64,000 bases of DNA from DATMGU01 sp035555315 (GTDB lineage Bacteria; Pseudomonadota; Alphaproteobacteria; ATCC43930; CGMCC-115725), in assembly GCA_035555315.1 (NCBI GenBank), contig DATMGU010000010.1, positions 62,001 through 126,000 on the forward strand, written 5' to 3'. The notes beneath the pieces are model-generated. The model searched no databases. It was given only the letters and a program-made list of their open reading frames with translations, and was not told where the DNA came from. Positions 26,549 through 33,711 of the stretch are shown here, piece by piece. The stretch's first letter is position 1; every line of letters starts with the position of its first letter. The position numbers were made by a program, and so were the translations under genes.

Positions 26549-27676
26549 TCAACTGAAGGACACCCTGTTGCCGGGGTGGCGGTCGAGCCGCCCGGCCAAT
26601 TCCAGCTCAAGCAGGATGGTCGCCACGACCGCGGGGGACACTTGGCACTGCCGCACGAGTTCGTCAACCGGAACCGGTGACGGGCCGAGCCGCTCGATCA
26701 GCGAATTCCGGGCTTTCTCCGGCACGCTATCGGCCTCTTCATCGGATTGAACCACGTCTTTCCTCCGGAACCGGGCGGCCGGCCGCTCGGCCAAGGTCAT
26801 GCCGATGCCGGGCTCGAGTGCCTGCAGAATATCCGTGGCGCTTTCGGTCAGGGTGGCCCCGTGGCGGATCAGATCGTTGGTGCCCCGGCAGCGCGGGTCG
26901 AGTGGCGAGCCCGGGACGGCGAAGACCTCGCGCCCTTGCTCGGCGGCGAACCGCGCGGTGATCAGCGAGCCTGATTTCAGCGCCGCCTCGATCACCAGCA
27001 CACCGACCGATATGCCAGAGATCAAGCGATTGCGGCGCGGGAAATGACGCGCCTGGGGCACGGTGCCGACCGGTAGCTCGGCGATGACGACTCCGTGCTC
27101 GACGATCTCGCCATAGAGGGCAGTGTTTTCCTCCGGATAGATGACGTCGACGCCGCCGGCGACCACCGCCGCCGTGCCGCTCATCAGCGCCCCGCCATGG
27201 GCGGCCGCGTCGACGCCGCGCGCCAGGCCGGAGGTCACCAGCAGCCCCGCGCGGCCGAGGTCGTAGGCGATCTCCCGGGCGAAGCGCTGGGCGCTGGCCG
27301 ACGCGTTGCGGGCACCGACCACGCCGATGCCTCGGCGGCGCAGCAGGTCGACCCGACCGCGCACCGAGATCAGCGGCGGCGCGTCGTCGAGGGCCGCCAG
27401 CGCCACGGGATAACCGGGCTCGCCCCAGGCCAACAGCGTGGCACCGACCTTGTCGAGGGCCGCCAGCTCCTGCTCCGCCACGGCACGCGACGCCACGGCG
27501 ATCGCCGCCCGCCGGCCACCCCGCCGAGCCAGATCGGGCAGGGCCTGGAGGGCCGCGGCGGCGCTGCCGAAGCGTCCGAGCAGTTGGTAGAACGTGACCG
27601 GCCCTACATGCTCGGTACGGATCAACCGCAGCCAGTCGAGCCGTTCCGAAGGATTGAGGGGAGAAGACGCGATCAT
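26549..27676 (-). CDS. dprA: DNA processing protein DprA
   Basis: Loads RecA on incoming single-stranded DNA in natural transformation. The Rossmann-fold core is complete: GIGVVGARNASASAQRFA, SGLARGVDAAAHGGAL, FPRRNRLISGIS and AFAAEQGREVFAVPGSPLDPRC-type segment (FAAEQGREVFAVPGS). A C-terminal winged-helix (DprA_WH) of about 60 residues is present (LGPSPVPVDELVRQ). ATG 27676 is preferred; the frame runs upstream to GTG 27775 without a family match, into the decayed toxin gene. 375 residues. No other competence gene is in view; dprA is widespread in non-competent lineages. Confidence 0.94.
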   Translation of the reverse strand: MIASSPLNPSERLDWLRLIRTEHVGPVTFYQLLGRFGSAAAALQALPDLARRGGRRAAIAVASRAVAEQELAALDKVGATLLAWGEPGYPVALAALDDAPPLISVRGRVDLLRRRGIGVVGARNASASAQRFAREIAYDLGRAGLLVTSGLARGVDAAAHGGALMSGTAAVVAGGVDVIYPEENTALYGEIVEHGVVIAELPVGTVPQARHFPRRNRLISGISVGVLVIEAALKSGSLITARFAAEQGREVFAVPGSPLDPRCRGTNDLIRHGATLTESATDILQALEPGIGMTLAERPAARFRRKDVVQSDEEADSVPEKARNSLIERLGPSPVPVDELVRQCQVSPAVVATILLELELAGRLDRHPGNRVSFS

Positions 27677-27749
27677 GGGTGCCGCAGGATGGTGCGGAGG
27701 GTGGGGAAGAGTCAACTGGCGCGCGAGTGGCGTGGTGGTTTTACCCGCG

Positions 27750-27821
27750 TTACTTATCTGGCGGGCCTCCGACACGTATCCAAATGATCAGATGGGTGTC
27801 TATGAGAAGGGAAGGTGTCAC
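27750..27821 (-). pseudogene. Truncated PIN-domain (VapC-like) toxin stub
   Basis: Directly overlapping the stop codon of the Phd-like antitoxin as GTGA, a GTG opens a 23-codon frame reading VTPSLLIDTHLIIWIRVGG, then stops at TAA 27750-27752. The segment LLIDTHLIIW matches the N-terminus of PIN-domain ribonuclease toxins, including the first catalytic Asp. The remaining ~110 residues are missing and the sequence runs straight into dprA. The 4-base overlap is the usual antitoxin/toxin junction. This is therefore best read as the surviving 5' end of a deleted toxin gene. Confidence 0.6.
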
Positions 27822-28048
27822 GGCTTGTCGGTCGAATAGAACGCGTCGAGCGCATCCTGTGGTAGGGACAGATCATCCGGAAGCTTCAAACCACGCAGAT
27901 CGCCATAAGTGACTTTCCCTGAGGCGGCGAGCGGCACCATCCGTGCCACCGGTCGGCCGTTGCGGGTGATGACGACTTCCTGGTCCGACTCCGCTTGAGC
28001 AACAAGCGCTGCGAACTCGGCTTTAGCGCGCGCGATGGACATCTGCAT
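27818..28048 (-). CDS. Phd/YefM-type antitoxin (toxin deleted)
   Basis: A 76-residue protein MQMSIARAKAEFAAL... with the Phd/YefM DNA-binding N-terminus (SIARAKAEFAALVAQAE, VVITRNGRPVARMVPL) and an acidic, presumably toxin-wrapping C-terminal half (LPDDLSLPQDALDAFY). Such proteins repress their own promoter and neutralise a partner toxin. Here only a 23-codon PIN toxin stub remains downstream. An 18-bp palindrome lies 22 bases upstream of the start and may be its operator. The antitoxin frame itself is intact, which suggests recent toxin loss or a retained regulatory or anti-addiction role. Confidence 0.85.
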   Translation of the reverse strand: MQMSIARAKAEFAALVAQAESDQEVVITRNGRPVARMVPLAASGKVTYGDLRGLKLPDDLSLPQDALDAFYSTDKP

Positions 28049-28069
28049 ATTTTGTCTCTGAAATAGTCA

Positions 28070-28087
28070 TCATGACCATGGTCATGA
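28070..28087. promoter_or_regulatory. 18-bp perfect palindrome, candidate Phd operator
   Basis: TCATGACCATGGTCATGA is fully self-complementary. It lies in the divergent region between the Phd-like gene (start 28048) and the oligopeptide ATPase gene (start 28201), with a further GTCAT copy at 28090. Position and symmetry fit autoregulation by a dimeric antitoxin. Confidence 0.5.
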
Positions 28088-28200
28088 CGGTCATTTTTTC
28101 TAACAAGTCAAATGTCGAGGTTGCCTTATTCGGCCGGCCCGGCTTGTGCAAGACGCGGCCTCTGATAAGGATACGTCGTTCACCCGGGAGACTTGGCCGC

Positions 28201-29190
28201 ATGGCGCTGCTCGATGTCGAGGATCTGGAGACCGTGTTCACGAGCCGGGGCGGCAGCTTCCGGGCGGTCGATCGGGTCAGCTTCTCGATCGAGCGGGGGC
28301 GCACACTCGGCATCGTCGGCGAGTCCGGCTGCGGCAAGAGTGTGACATCGCTGTCGATCATGGGGCTGGTGCCGAACCCGCCCGGCCGCATCGCCGGCGG
28401 CCGCATCCTGTTCGAGGGCGAGGATCTGTTGACCCGGTCGCCGGCGGCGCTGCGCGAAATCCGCGGCAACCGCATCGCCATGATCTTTCAGGAGCCGATG
28501 ACCTCGCTCAATCCGGTCTACACGGTGGGCGACCAGATCGCCGAGGGGCTGATCCGCCATCGGGGTCTTGGTCGGGCGGCGGCCCGCGTGCGGACCATCG
28601 AGCTGTTGCGCCGGGTGCGCATCCCATCGGCGGAACGGCGGGTCGACGAGTATCCGCACCAGATGTCCGGCGGTATGCGCCAGCGGGTGATGATCGCCAT
28701 GGCACTCGCCTGCGAGCCGCGATTGCTGATCGCGGACGAACCGACGACGGCGCTCGATGTCACCATCCAGGCGCAGATCCTGGAACTCATGAAGACGCTG
28801 CGCGACGAGACCGGCACGGCGATCCTGCTGATCACCCACGATCTCGGGGTGATCGCCGAACTCGCCGACGATGTCGCGGTGATGTATGCCGGCCGGATCG
28901 TCGAACAGGCGCCGGTCCGCGCGTTGTTCGCCGATCCTCAGCACCCTTATACGCTGGGCTTGCTCGGGTCGCTGCCCAGGCTGGATGCGGTGCAGGACCG
29001 GCTGACCGCGATCGGCGGGTCGGTGCCGGATCCGCGGCACATGCCCGCCGGCTGCCGGTTCGCGCCACGCTGCCCGCTGGCCGATGCGCGGTGCCGAGCC
29101 GAACAACCGCCCCTTGATCCCCTTCAAAGCGGCTCGCCGGCGCATCGCGTGGCGTGCTGGAAGGCCCCGGTCGAAAGCCTCGCCGCATGA
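28201..29190 (+). CDS. Oligopeptide/dipeptide ABC transporter ATPase (OppD/DppD type)
   Basis: ABC ATPase of the nickel/peptide (PepT) class. Walker A GESGCGKSVT, Q-loop FQEPMTSLNPVYTVGDQ, signature SGGMRQRVMIAMAL, Walker B LLIADEPTTALDVT and switch His in LLITHDLGV are intact. The C-terminal OppD extension with Cys motif CRFAPRCPLADARC (iron-sulfur type in some members) is present. ATG 28201 (MALLDVEDLETVF) is chosen; the upstream in-frame ATG at 28072 falls in the operator palindrome. 329 residues. It overlaps the next ATPase gene by ATGA. Neither permeases nor a binding protein are adjacent. Confidence 0.93.
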   Translation: MALLDVEDLETVFTSRGGSFRAVDRVSFSIERGRTLGIVGESGCGKSVTSLSIMGLVPNPPGRIAGGRILFEGEDLLTRSPAALREIRGNRIAMIFQEPMTSLNPVYTVGDQIAEGLIRHRGLGRAAARVRTIELLRRVRIPSAERRVDEYPHQMSGGMRQRVMIAMALACEPRLLIADEPTTALDVTIQAQILELMKTLRDETGTAILLITHDLGVIAELADDVAVMYAGRIVEQAPVRALFADPQHPYTLGLLGSLPRLDAVQDRLTAIGGSVPDPRHMPAGCRFAPRCPLADARCRAEQPPLDPLQSGSPAHRVACWKAPVESLAA

Positions 29191-30311
29191 GTGCGTCCGA
29201 CCATAAGTCGCGGGGTCGCCCGCTGTTGCGCGTCGAGAATTTGGTGAAGCATTTCCCGGTAACCGGGGGGATGCTGCGCCGCCACGCGCTGGGGGCGGTG
29301 AAGGCGGTCGACGGTCTCAGCTTCGACGTGGCGGAAGGCGAGACGCTGGCCGTCGTCGGCGAAAGCGGCTGCGGCAAATCCACCATGGGTCGGTTGGTGT
29401 TGCGGCTGATCGAGGCGACCGCCGGGGCGATCTATCTCGACGACAATGACATCAGAGGCTTCGATCGGCACCAACTGCGGTCGATGCGCCGGGACCTGCA
29501 GATCATCTTCCAGGACCCGTTCGCCAGCCTCAACCCGCGCATGACCGTGGGCGAGATCATCGCCGAGCCGGTGGCGCTGCACGGGCTCGCGTCGGGCGCT
29601 GGGATCGCCGCCCGGGTCCGCGAGCTGCTCGAGGTGGTGGGCCTGCGCGCCACCCATGCGGATCGGTACCCGCATGAGTTTTCCGGCGGACAGCGCCAGC
29701 GCATCGGCATCGCCCGGGCCTTGGCGGTGAAGCCCCGGCTGATCGTCTGCGACGAGCCGGTCTCGGCGCTGGACGTCTCGGTGCAGGCCCAGGTGCTGAA
29801 CCTGTTGCAGGACCTGCAGCGACAATTCGGCCTCAGCTATATCTTCATCGCCCATGATCTGGCGGTCGTGAAGCATATCGGCGATCGGGTCGCGGTCATG
29901 TATCTGGGCAAGATCGTCGAACTCGCCGACAAGGACACGCTCTACGCCAATCCTCGGCACCCCTATACCCAGGCGCTGCTCCAGGCGATTCCGGTGCCAG
30001 ATCCGACCTTGGATCGTCATCGGTTGCTGCTCGAAGGCGATGTGCCCAGTCCATTGAACCCGCCCTCGGGCTGCCGCTTCCACACCCGTTGTCCATTCGT
30101 CCAGGAATTGTGCCGACACGAGGAGCCGACGCTCGATCCGGTGTTCGAGGCCGACGGCGGTGGCGGGCATACCGTTGCATGCCACTACCGCGCCACGATC
30201 CCGCCGATGGCCGCGGTGGAGACCGGCGCCGCATCGGGGGCCGTCTACCAGACGCGGCTCGCCGTCCTGGACCGGGCGCGCCGCGCCGCGTCGGAGACGG
30301 CGACATCCTAG
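29187..30311 (+). CDS. Oligopeptide/dipeptide ABC transporter ATPase (OppF/DppF type)
   Basis: Second ATPase of the heterodimer. N-terminal LLRVENLVKHFPV is the OppF-type opening; Walker A GESGCGKSTMGR, Q-loop IFQDPFASLNPRMTVGE, signature SGGQRQRIGIARAL, Walker B LIVCDEPVSALDVS and His in FIAHDLAVV are intact. The C-terminal CRFHTRCPFVQELC motif is present. The ATG overlaps the stop of the previous gene (ATGA), giving tight coupling. 374 residues with a longer Ala/Arg-rich tail than usual. Its membrane partners must be elsewhere on the chromosome. Confidence 0.93.
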   Translation: MSASDHKSRGRPLLRVENLVKHFPVTGGMLRRHALGAVKAVDGLSFDVAEGETLAVVGESGCGKSTMGRLVLRLIEATAGAIYLDDNDIRGFDRHQLRSMRRDLQIIFQDPFASLNPRMTVGEIIAEPVALHGLASGAGIAARVRELLEVVGLRATHADRYPHEFSGGQRQRIGIARALAVKPRLIVCDEPVSALDVSVQAQVLNLLQDLQRQFGLSYIFIAHDLAVVKHIGDRVAVMYLGKIVELADKDTLYANPRHPYTQALLQAIPVPDPTLDRHRLLLEGDVPSPLNPPSGCRFHTRCPFVQELCRHEEPTLDPVFEADGGGGHTVACHYRATIPPMAAVETGAASGAVYQTRLAVLDRARRAASETATS

Positions 30312-30442
30312 GGGGCGGAACGACCCGCCGATCGCGCTGTTGAGGATGGCAGAGTTGATGGCGTGAACGGCGTGACTGTTGCAGGGCTTGCTTTCGGCCG
30401 ACCGTCCCGCGCCGTATAGCGACGATAAAAGGTCCCGCCAAG

Positions 30443-31252
30443 ATGAAGCTCCGTGTCGGCTACGACCTGATCTACGACTGCCCGCAACCGACGCCGATGA
30501 TGTTGATGCTGAACACGCATTATTCGCGGGCGGCCGACATGCTGAAGCCGGATGTGCTGAGAACCGATCCGCCGCTGCCGATCACGAAATATCGCGATGG
30601 CTTCGGCAATCTGTGCAGTCGCCTCATGGCGCCGCAGGGGCGTATCGCCATCTCGACATCGGCCTTGCTGGAGATTTCCGATCGGTTCGAGGAGAGACCG
30701 TCATCGGGCGAGCAGCATGCGGTGCAGGATCTCCCGGAGGAATGTCTGGTCTTCCTCCTGGGCAGCCGATATTGCGAGACGGATCTGTTGTCCAATATCG
30801 CCTGGCAGCTGTTCGGCCAGTCGCCGCTGGGCCGGGATCGCGTGCAGGCGATCTGTGATTTCGTTCATCGACACATCAGCTTTGGCTACGAGCATGCGCG
30901 GCCGACCAAGACTGCCTGGGAGGCCTATCAGGAGCGCCGCGGCGTGTGCCGCGATTTCGCCCATCTGGCGGTCACCCTTTGTCGGGCGATGAATATCCCT
31001 GCGCGCTATTGCACCGGCTATATCAGCGATGTGGGATTGCCGCCGCCTTACGCGACGATGGATTTCGCCGCCTGGTTCGAGGCCTATGTCGGCGGTACCT
31101 GGCAGACCTTCGACCCGCGCAACAACGCGCCGCGGATCGGCCGGGTGCTGATGGCGCGGGGGCGGGACGCGGCCGACGTCGCGATCAGCAATACCTTCGG
31201 TATGACGACGCTGGTCAAATTCGACGTAATATGCGAGCCGGAAAAGATCTGA
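30443..31252 (+). CDS. Transglutaminase-like protein with altered catalytic triad
   Basis: A cytoplasmic transglutaminase-fold protein of 269 residues: an N-terminal beta-domain (VGYDLIYDCPQPTPMMLML), then the core with the nucleophile Cys169 in RRGVCRDFAHLAVTLCRAM. The position that normally holds the catalytic His (DxHAW) reads MDFAAWFEAY, so Ala209 replaces it; the triad Asp is kept in TFDPRNN. The conserved tail PRIGRVLMARGRDAADVA places it in a recognised bacterial subfamily in which this His is not strictly kept. It may be a non-canonical peptidase or a binding protein. A VOC protein follows in the same direction 15 bases on. Confidence 0.85.
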   Translation: MKLRVGYDLIYDCPQPTPMMLMLNTHYSRAADMLKPDVLRTDPPLPITKYRDGFGNLCSRLMAPQGRIAISTSALLEISDRFEERPSSGEQHAVQDLPEECLVFLLGSRYCETDLLSNIAWQLFGQSPLGRDRVQAICDFVHRHISFGYEHARPTKTAWEAYQERRGVCRDFAHLAVTLCRAMNIPARYCTGYISDVGLPPPYATMDFAAWFEAYVGGTWQTFDPRNNAPRIGRVLMARGRDAADVAISNTFGMTTLVKFDVICEPEKI

Positions 31253-31267
31253 GAGCAAGGAGAGACT

Positions 31268-31645
31268 ATGCTGGATCATGTCATGATCGGGGTTACGGAT
31301 TTGGTGCGCTCGAAGGCGTTTTATGACCAGGCGTTGAAGCCGCTCGGCATCGAGCGGTTTGCCTCCGACAGCTCCGATTTTGCCGGCTACGGTACTGACA
31401 AAAAGGGATTTCTCTGGGTGGCACGGGGTGATGCGGTGCCGGTCGGCGTGCATATCGCCTTCGCGGCGCCCAACCGGTCGATCGTCGATGCGTTCCATGC
31501 CGCCGCCATCGCCGCCGGCGGCCGCGACCATGGAGCGCCGGGGCTGCGTCCGCAGTATCATCCGGCGTACTACGGCGCCTTCGTGCTCGACCCCGATGGC
31601 CACAACATCGAAGCGGTCTGCCACGCGCCTGTTGAAGGGGCCTGA
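31268..31645 (+). CDS. VOC family (glyoxalase/dioxygenase-fold) protein
   Basis: A 125-residue single-domain vicinal-oxygen-chelate protein. It opens MLDHVMIGVTDLVRSKAFYDQAL, the family's first beta-alpha-beta unit with a metal-ligand His, and ends GAFVLDPDGHNIEAVCH with the C-terminal metal-ligand Glu. AAGGAGAG lies just upstream of ATG 31268. Function inside this large family (glyoxalase, fosfomycin resistance, dioxygenase) cannot be assigned. Probably co-transcribed with the transglutaminase-like gene. Confidence 0.88.
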   Translation: MLDHVMIGVTDLVRSKAFYDQALKPLGIERFASDSSDFAGYGTDKKGFLWVARGDAVPVGVHIAFAAPNRSIVDAFHAAAIAAGGRDHGAPGLRPQYHPAYYGAFVLDPDGHNIEAVCHAPVEGA

Positions 31646-31663
31646 TCTCGGATCGGCCAGAGC

Positions 31664-31705
31664 CCCCAGGTTCATCGCCCCAGGTTAATCACCCCCGGTT
31701 TATCG
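31664..31705. repeat. Three 14-nt tandem units over a stop codon
   Basis: Units at 31664-31677, 31678-31691 and 31692-31705 read CCCCAGGTTCATCG, CCCCAGGTTAATCA and CCCCCGGTTTATCG. The third contains the TAA stop (minus strand) of the solute-binding protein gene at 31700-31702. Confidence 0.75.
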
Positions 31706-32806
31706 CCCGTCGAGCGACTGCCGCCATTTCTTGAGGAAGCTGCGCTGCTTCGCCTGGTCGAGATAGACCATGAGGCCCGGTCCGACGCGGATCGGCGCCA
31801 AGGCGAGGCCGAGGCGAGCGGTGAGGCCCCGTAAGGTAGCCTCGCCCTCGACATCGTCGCGGATCGGGAACAGGCCGGACTGATTGGCCATCACCGACTG
31901 CCCGGATTGCGACAGCAGATAATCCAAGAAGACCCGAGCCGCGTTGGGGTGGACGGCCGCCTTGGGAATGAACGCGATCCGCGACATCACTTGCGTATAA
32001 TCGCTGGGAAACACGATGCCGAGCTGTGGGTCGTCCTTGATCCGGGACAGGGCATAAGACCCGATCACATTGAAACCGATGAATGAATCGCCGGCGACGA
32101 TGCGATCGAGCATTAATTCCGAATGGGCGTAGAGACGAACGCCGCTTTGGCCGGCCGCGATGACCAAGTCCCAAATCCGCTCCGACTTCAGCGCGTCCTG
32201 CGTGATGAATAAAAAGCCGACATTGCTGCGTTCCGGATCGTAGGTACTGAGCCTGCCCTTGTATTTTTCGGCCTCGGTATCCAGCAACCTGATCAGGTCG
32301 GCATGCGTCTGGGGCACGTCCGAGGGGGGAACCAGGTTTTTGTTGTAGGCGAAGACGATCGGCTCGAAGGTGACCCCATAGGCTTCGTTGTGCCAGACCG
32401 CCCAGGGCGGCAGATCATCGGCTTCGGGTGACGGGTAGTTGGCGGCGTAGCCATCGTTTTGCAGTTTCATCTGCAGGTCCATGGCGGAGCTCCAGACCAC
32501 ATCCGCGGTCTTGCCGCTGGGCGTTTCGGCGACGACGCGGTCATAGATGTCGCCGCTCAACAGCATGCGGTAATCGACCTTGATGCCGGGGAAACGCGCC
32601 TCGAAATCGGCGATCAGCGGATTAGCCGCCAGTCGCTCGGTCGTCGCGTAGACGACGATTTTTTGCTCGGCCGTGGCGGCGGCGACCATGCCGCCGTAAT
32701 TCGAGGGATAGTCGTCGGGCAAGCTCGGGGCGGGCAAGCTTTCGGCGGCCGCGATCGCAGTCCATGAGAAGATAACGGCGAATATCGCGACCCAGATCTT
32801 CGTCAT
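31700..32806 (-). CDS. Periplasmic solute-binding protein, Fe3+/AfuA type, next to TctDE
   Basis: Extracellular solute-binding protein family 1 fold of 368 residues. A Sec signal peptide is clear (MTKIWVAIFAVIFSWTAIAAAES). The mature part starts with KIVVYATTERLAANPLIADFE and contains YRMLLSGDIYDRV, VVWSSAMDLQMKLQ and FIPKAAVHPNAARVFLDYLL, typical of ferric/organophosphate-type binding proteins. ATG 32806 is chosen; the in-frame extension to 32902 is not a signal peptide. No permease or ATPase gene is adjacent. It is divergent from a TctD/TctE-type two-component system, so it may serve as a ligand-sensing accessory (like PgtC) instead of a transport subunit; that is inference. Confidence 0.88.
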   Translation of the reverse strand: MTKIWVAIFAVIFSWTAIAAAESLPAPSLPDDYPSNYGGMVAAATAEQKIVVYATTERLAANPLIADFEARFPGIKVDYRMLLSGDIYDRVVAETPSGKTADVVWSSAMDLQMKLQNDGYAANYPSPEADDLPPWAVWHNEAYGVTFEPIVFAYNKNLVPPSDVPQTHADLIRLLDTEAEKYKGRLSTYDPERSNVGFLFITQDALKSERIWDLVIAAGQSGVRLYAHSELMLDRIVAGDSFIGFNVIGSYALSRIKDDPQLGIVFPSDYTQVMSRIAFIPKAAVHPNAARVFLDYLLSQSGQSVMANQSGLFPIRDDVEGEATLRGLTARLGLALAPIRVGPGLMVYLDQAKQRSFLKKWRQSLDGR

Positions 32807-33004
32807 AGCCGTCCCGCCCGTCTTATCGTCCTCGCGCCCTCTGCGGAGCGTCGAACTATTTTGTTGCCCGACGCGCCAGGGTCCCGCAACGTTCAGTTTC
32901 ATAATCGTAACATGGTTTGGCTGATCGTGCGAAGAACGACATGATCGGCGGACCGGCCGCGTGCCGATCGGCGGCGGACAGGGAAGGGGCGATCCAGGGA
33001 CATC

Positions 33005-33667
33005 ATGCGCTGCTTATTGGTTGAGGATCATGAGCCGCTCGCCCGGGGATTGCTGGCGTCGCTCGAGCAATCCGGTTTCGCCGTCGATTGGGTGACCACC
33101 GGCACCGCCGCCGACGACCTGCTGACCGCCGCCGAATTCGATGTCGTCGTGCTGGATCTGGGCCTGCCCGACATGGACGGGATCACCGTCCTGAAACGGT
33201 TCCGCGCCCGACGGGGCAAGTCGCCGGTGTTGATCCTGACGGCGCGCGATACGGTCCAGGATCGCGTCAACGGCCTCGATTTCGGCGCGGATGATTATCT
33301 GACCAAACCCTTCGCGATCGAGGAGCTGGAAGCCCGCACCCGCGCTCTGGTGCGCCGCGGCCATGCGACGAGCAGCCGCCTGACCGTCGGGCCCTTGAGC
33401 CTCGATACGATCAGCCGCCAAGCCGACCTCGATGGCGTTCCGTTGCGCCTGCCACGCCGGGAATTCTGCCTGCTGGAGGTCTTGGCGCTGCGGGCCGGGC
33501 AGGTGGTCCGCAAGGAGCGGCTGCTCAACCAGCTTTGGTCCGTGGAGGATGATGTCGGACCGAATGCCGTCGAGATCTATATCTGCCGATTGCGTCGCCG
33601 GTTGGATCCGGGGCCGGTCCGAATCCGAACGATTCGCGGCCTGGGTTATCTGCTGGAAACCGCATGA
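33005..33667 (+). CDS. OmpR-family response regulator (TctD type)
   Basis: Receiver plus winged-helix DNA-binding protein of 220 residues. Acidic pocket LVEDHEPL, phospho-acceptor in VVLDLGLPDMDG, switch Thr in LILTARD and Lys in YLTKPF are intact. The C-terminal winged helix (residues ~125-218) ends YICRLRRRLD...RTIRGLGYLLETA. Partner kinase follows at once. Its stop TGA overlaps an ATG (ATGA at 33664), but that ATG leads only to a 6-codon frame; see the repeat at 33662. Likely controls the divergent binding-protein gene and/or the carboxylate carrier. Confidence 0.93.
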   Translation: MRCLLVEDHEPLARGLLASLEQSGFAVDWVTTGTAADDLLTAAEFDVVVLDLGLPDMDGITVLKRFRARRGKSPVLILTARDTVQDRVNGLDFGADDYLTKPFAIEELEARTRALVRRGHATSSRLTVGPLSLDTISRQADLDGVPLRLPRREFCLLEVLALRAGQVVRKERLLNQLWSVEDDVGPNAVEIYICRLRRRLDPGPVRIRTIRGLGYLLETA

Positions 33668-33711
33668 GGCCGGGGACCGCATGAGGTCCGGGACAGCATG
33701 AGGCTGGGGCC
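33662..33711 (+). repeat. 17-nt tandem triplication making a chain of ATGA overlaps
   Basis: Copies at 33662-33678, 33679-33695 and 33696-33711 all begin GCATGAGG. The first ATGA joins the response-regulator stop to a 6-codon frame (MRPGTA), whose stop overlaps the next ATG; that frame (MRSGTA) again ends in an ATGA overlapping the kinase ATG at 33698. Because the period is 17, each copy shifts the frame. Confidence 0.85.

Noticed and set aside
26500..26667. N-terminal extension of topA in the same frame
   Set aside because: The canonical MNVVVVESPAKAKTI start lies at 26499 and the upstream frame overlaps the end of dprA.
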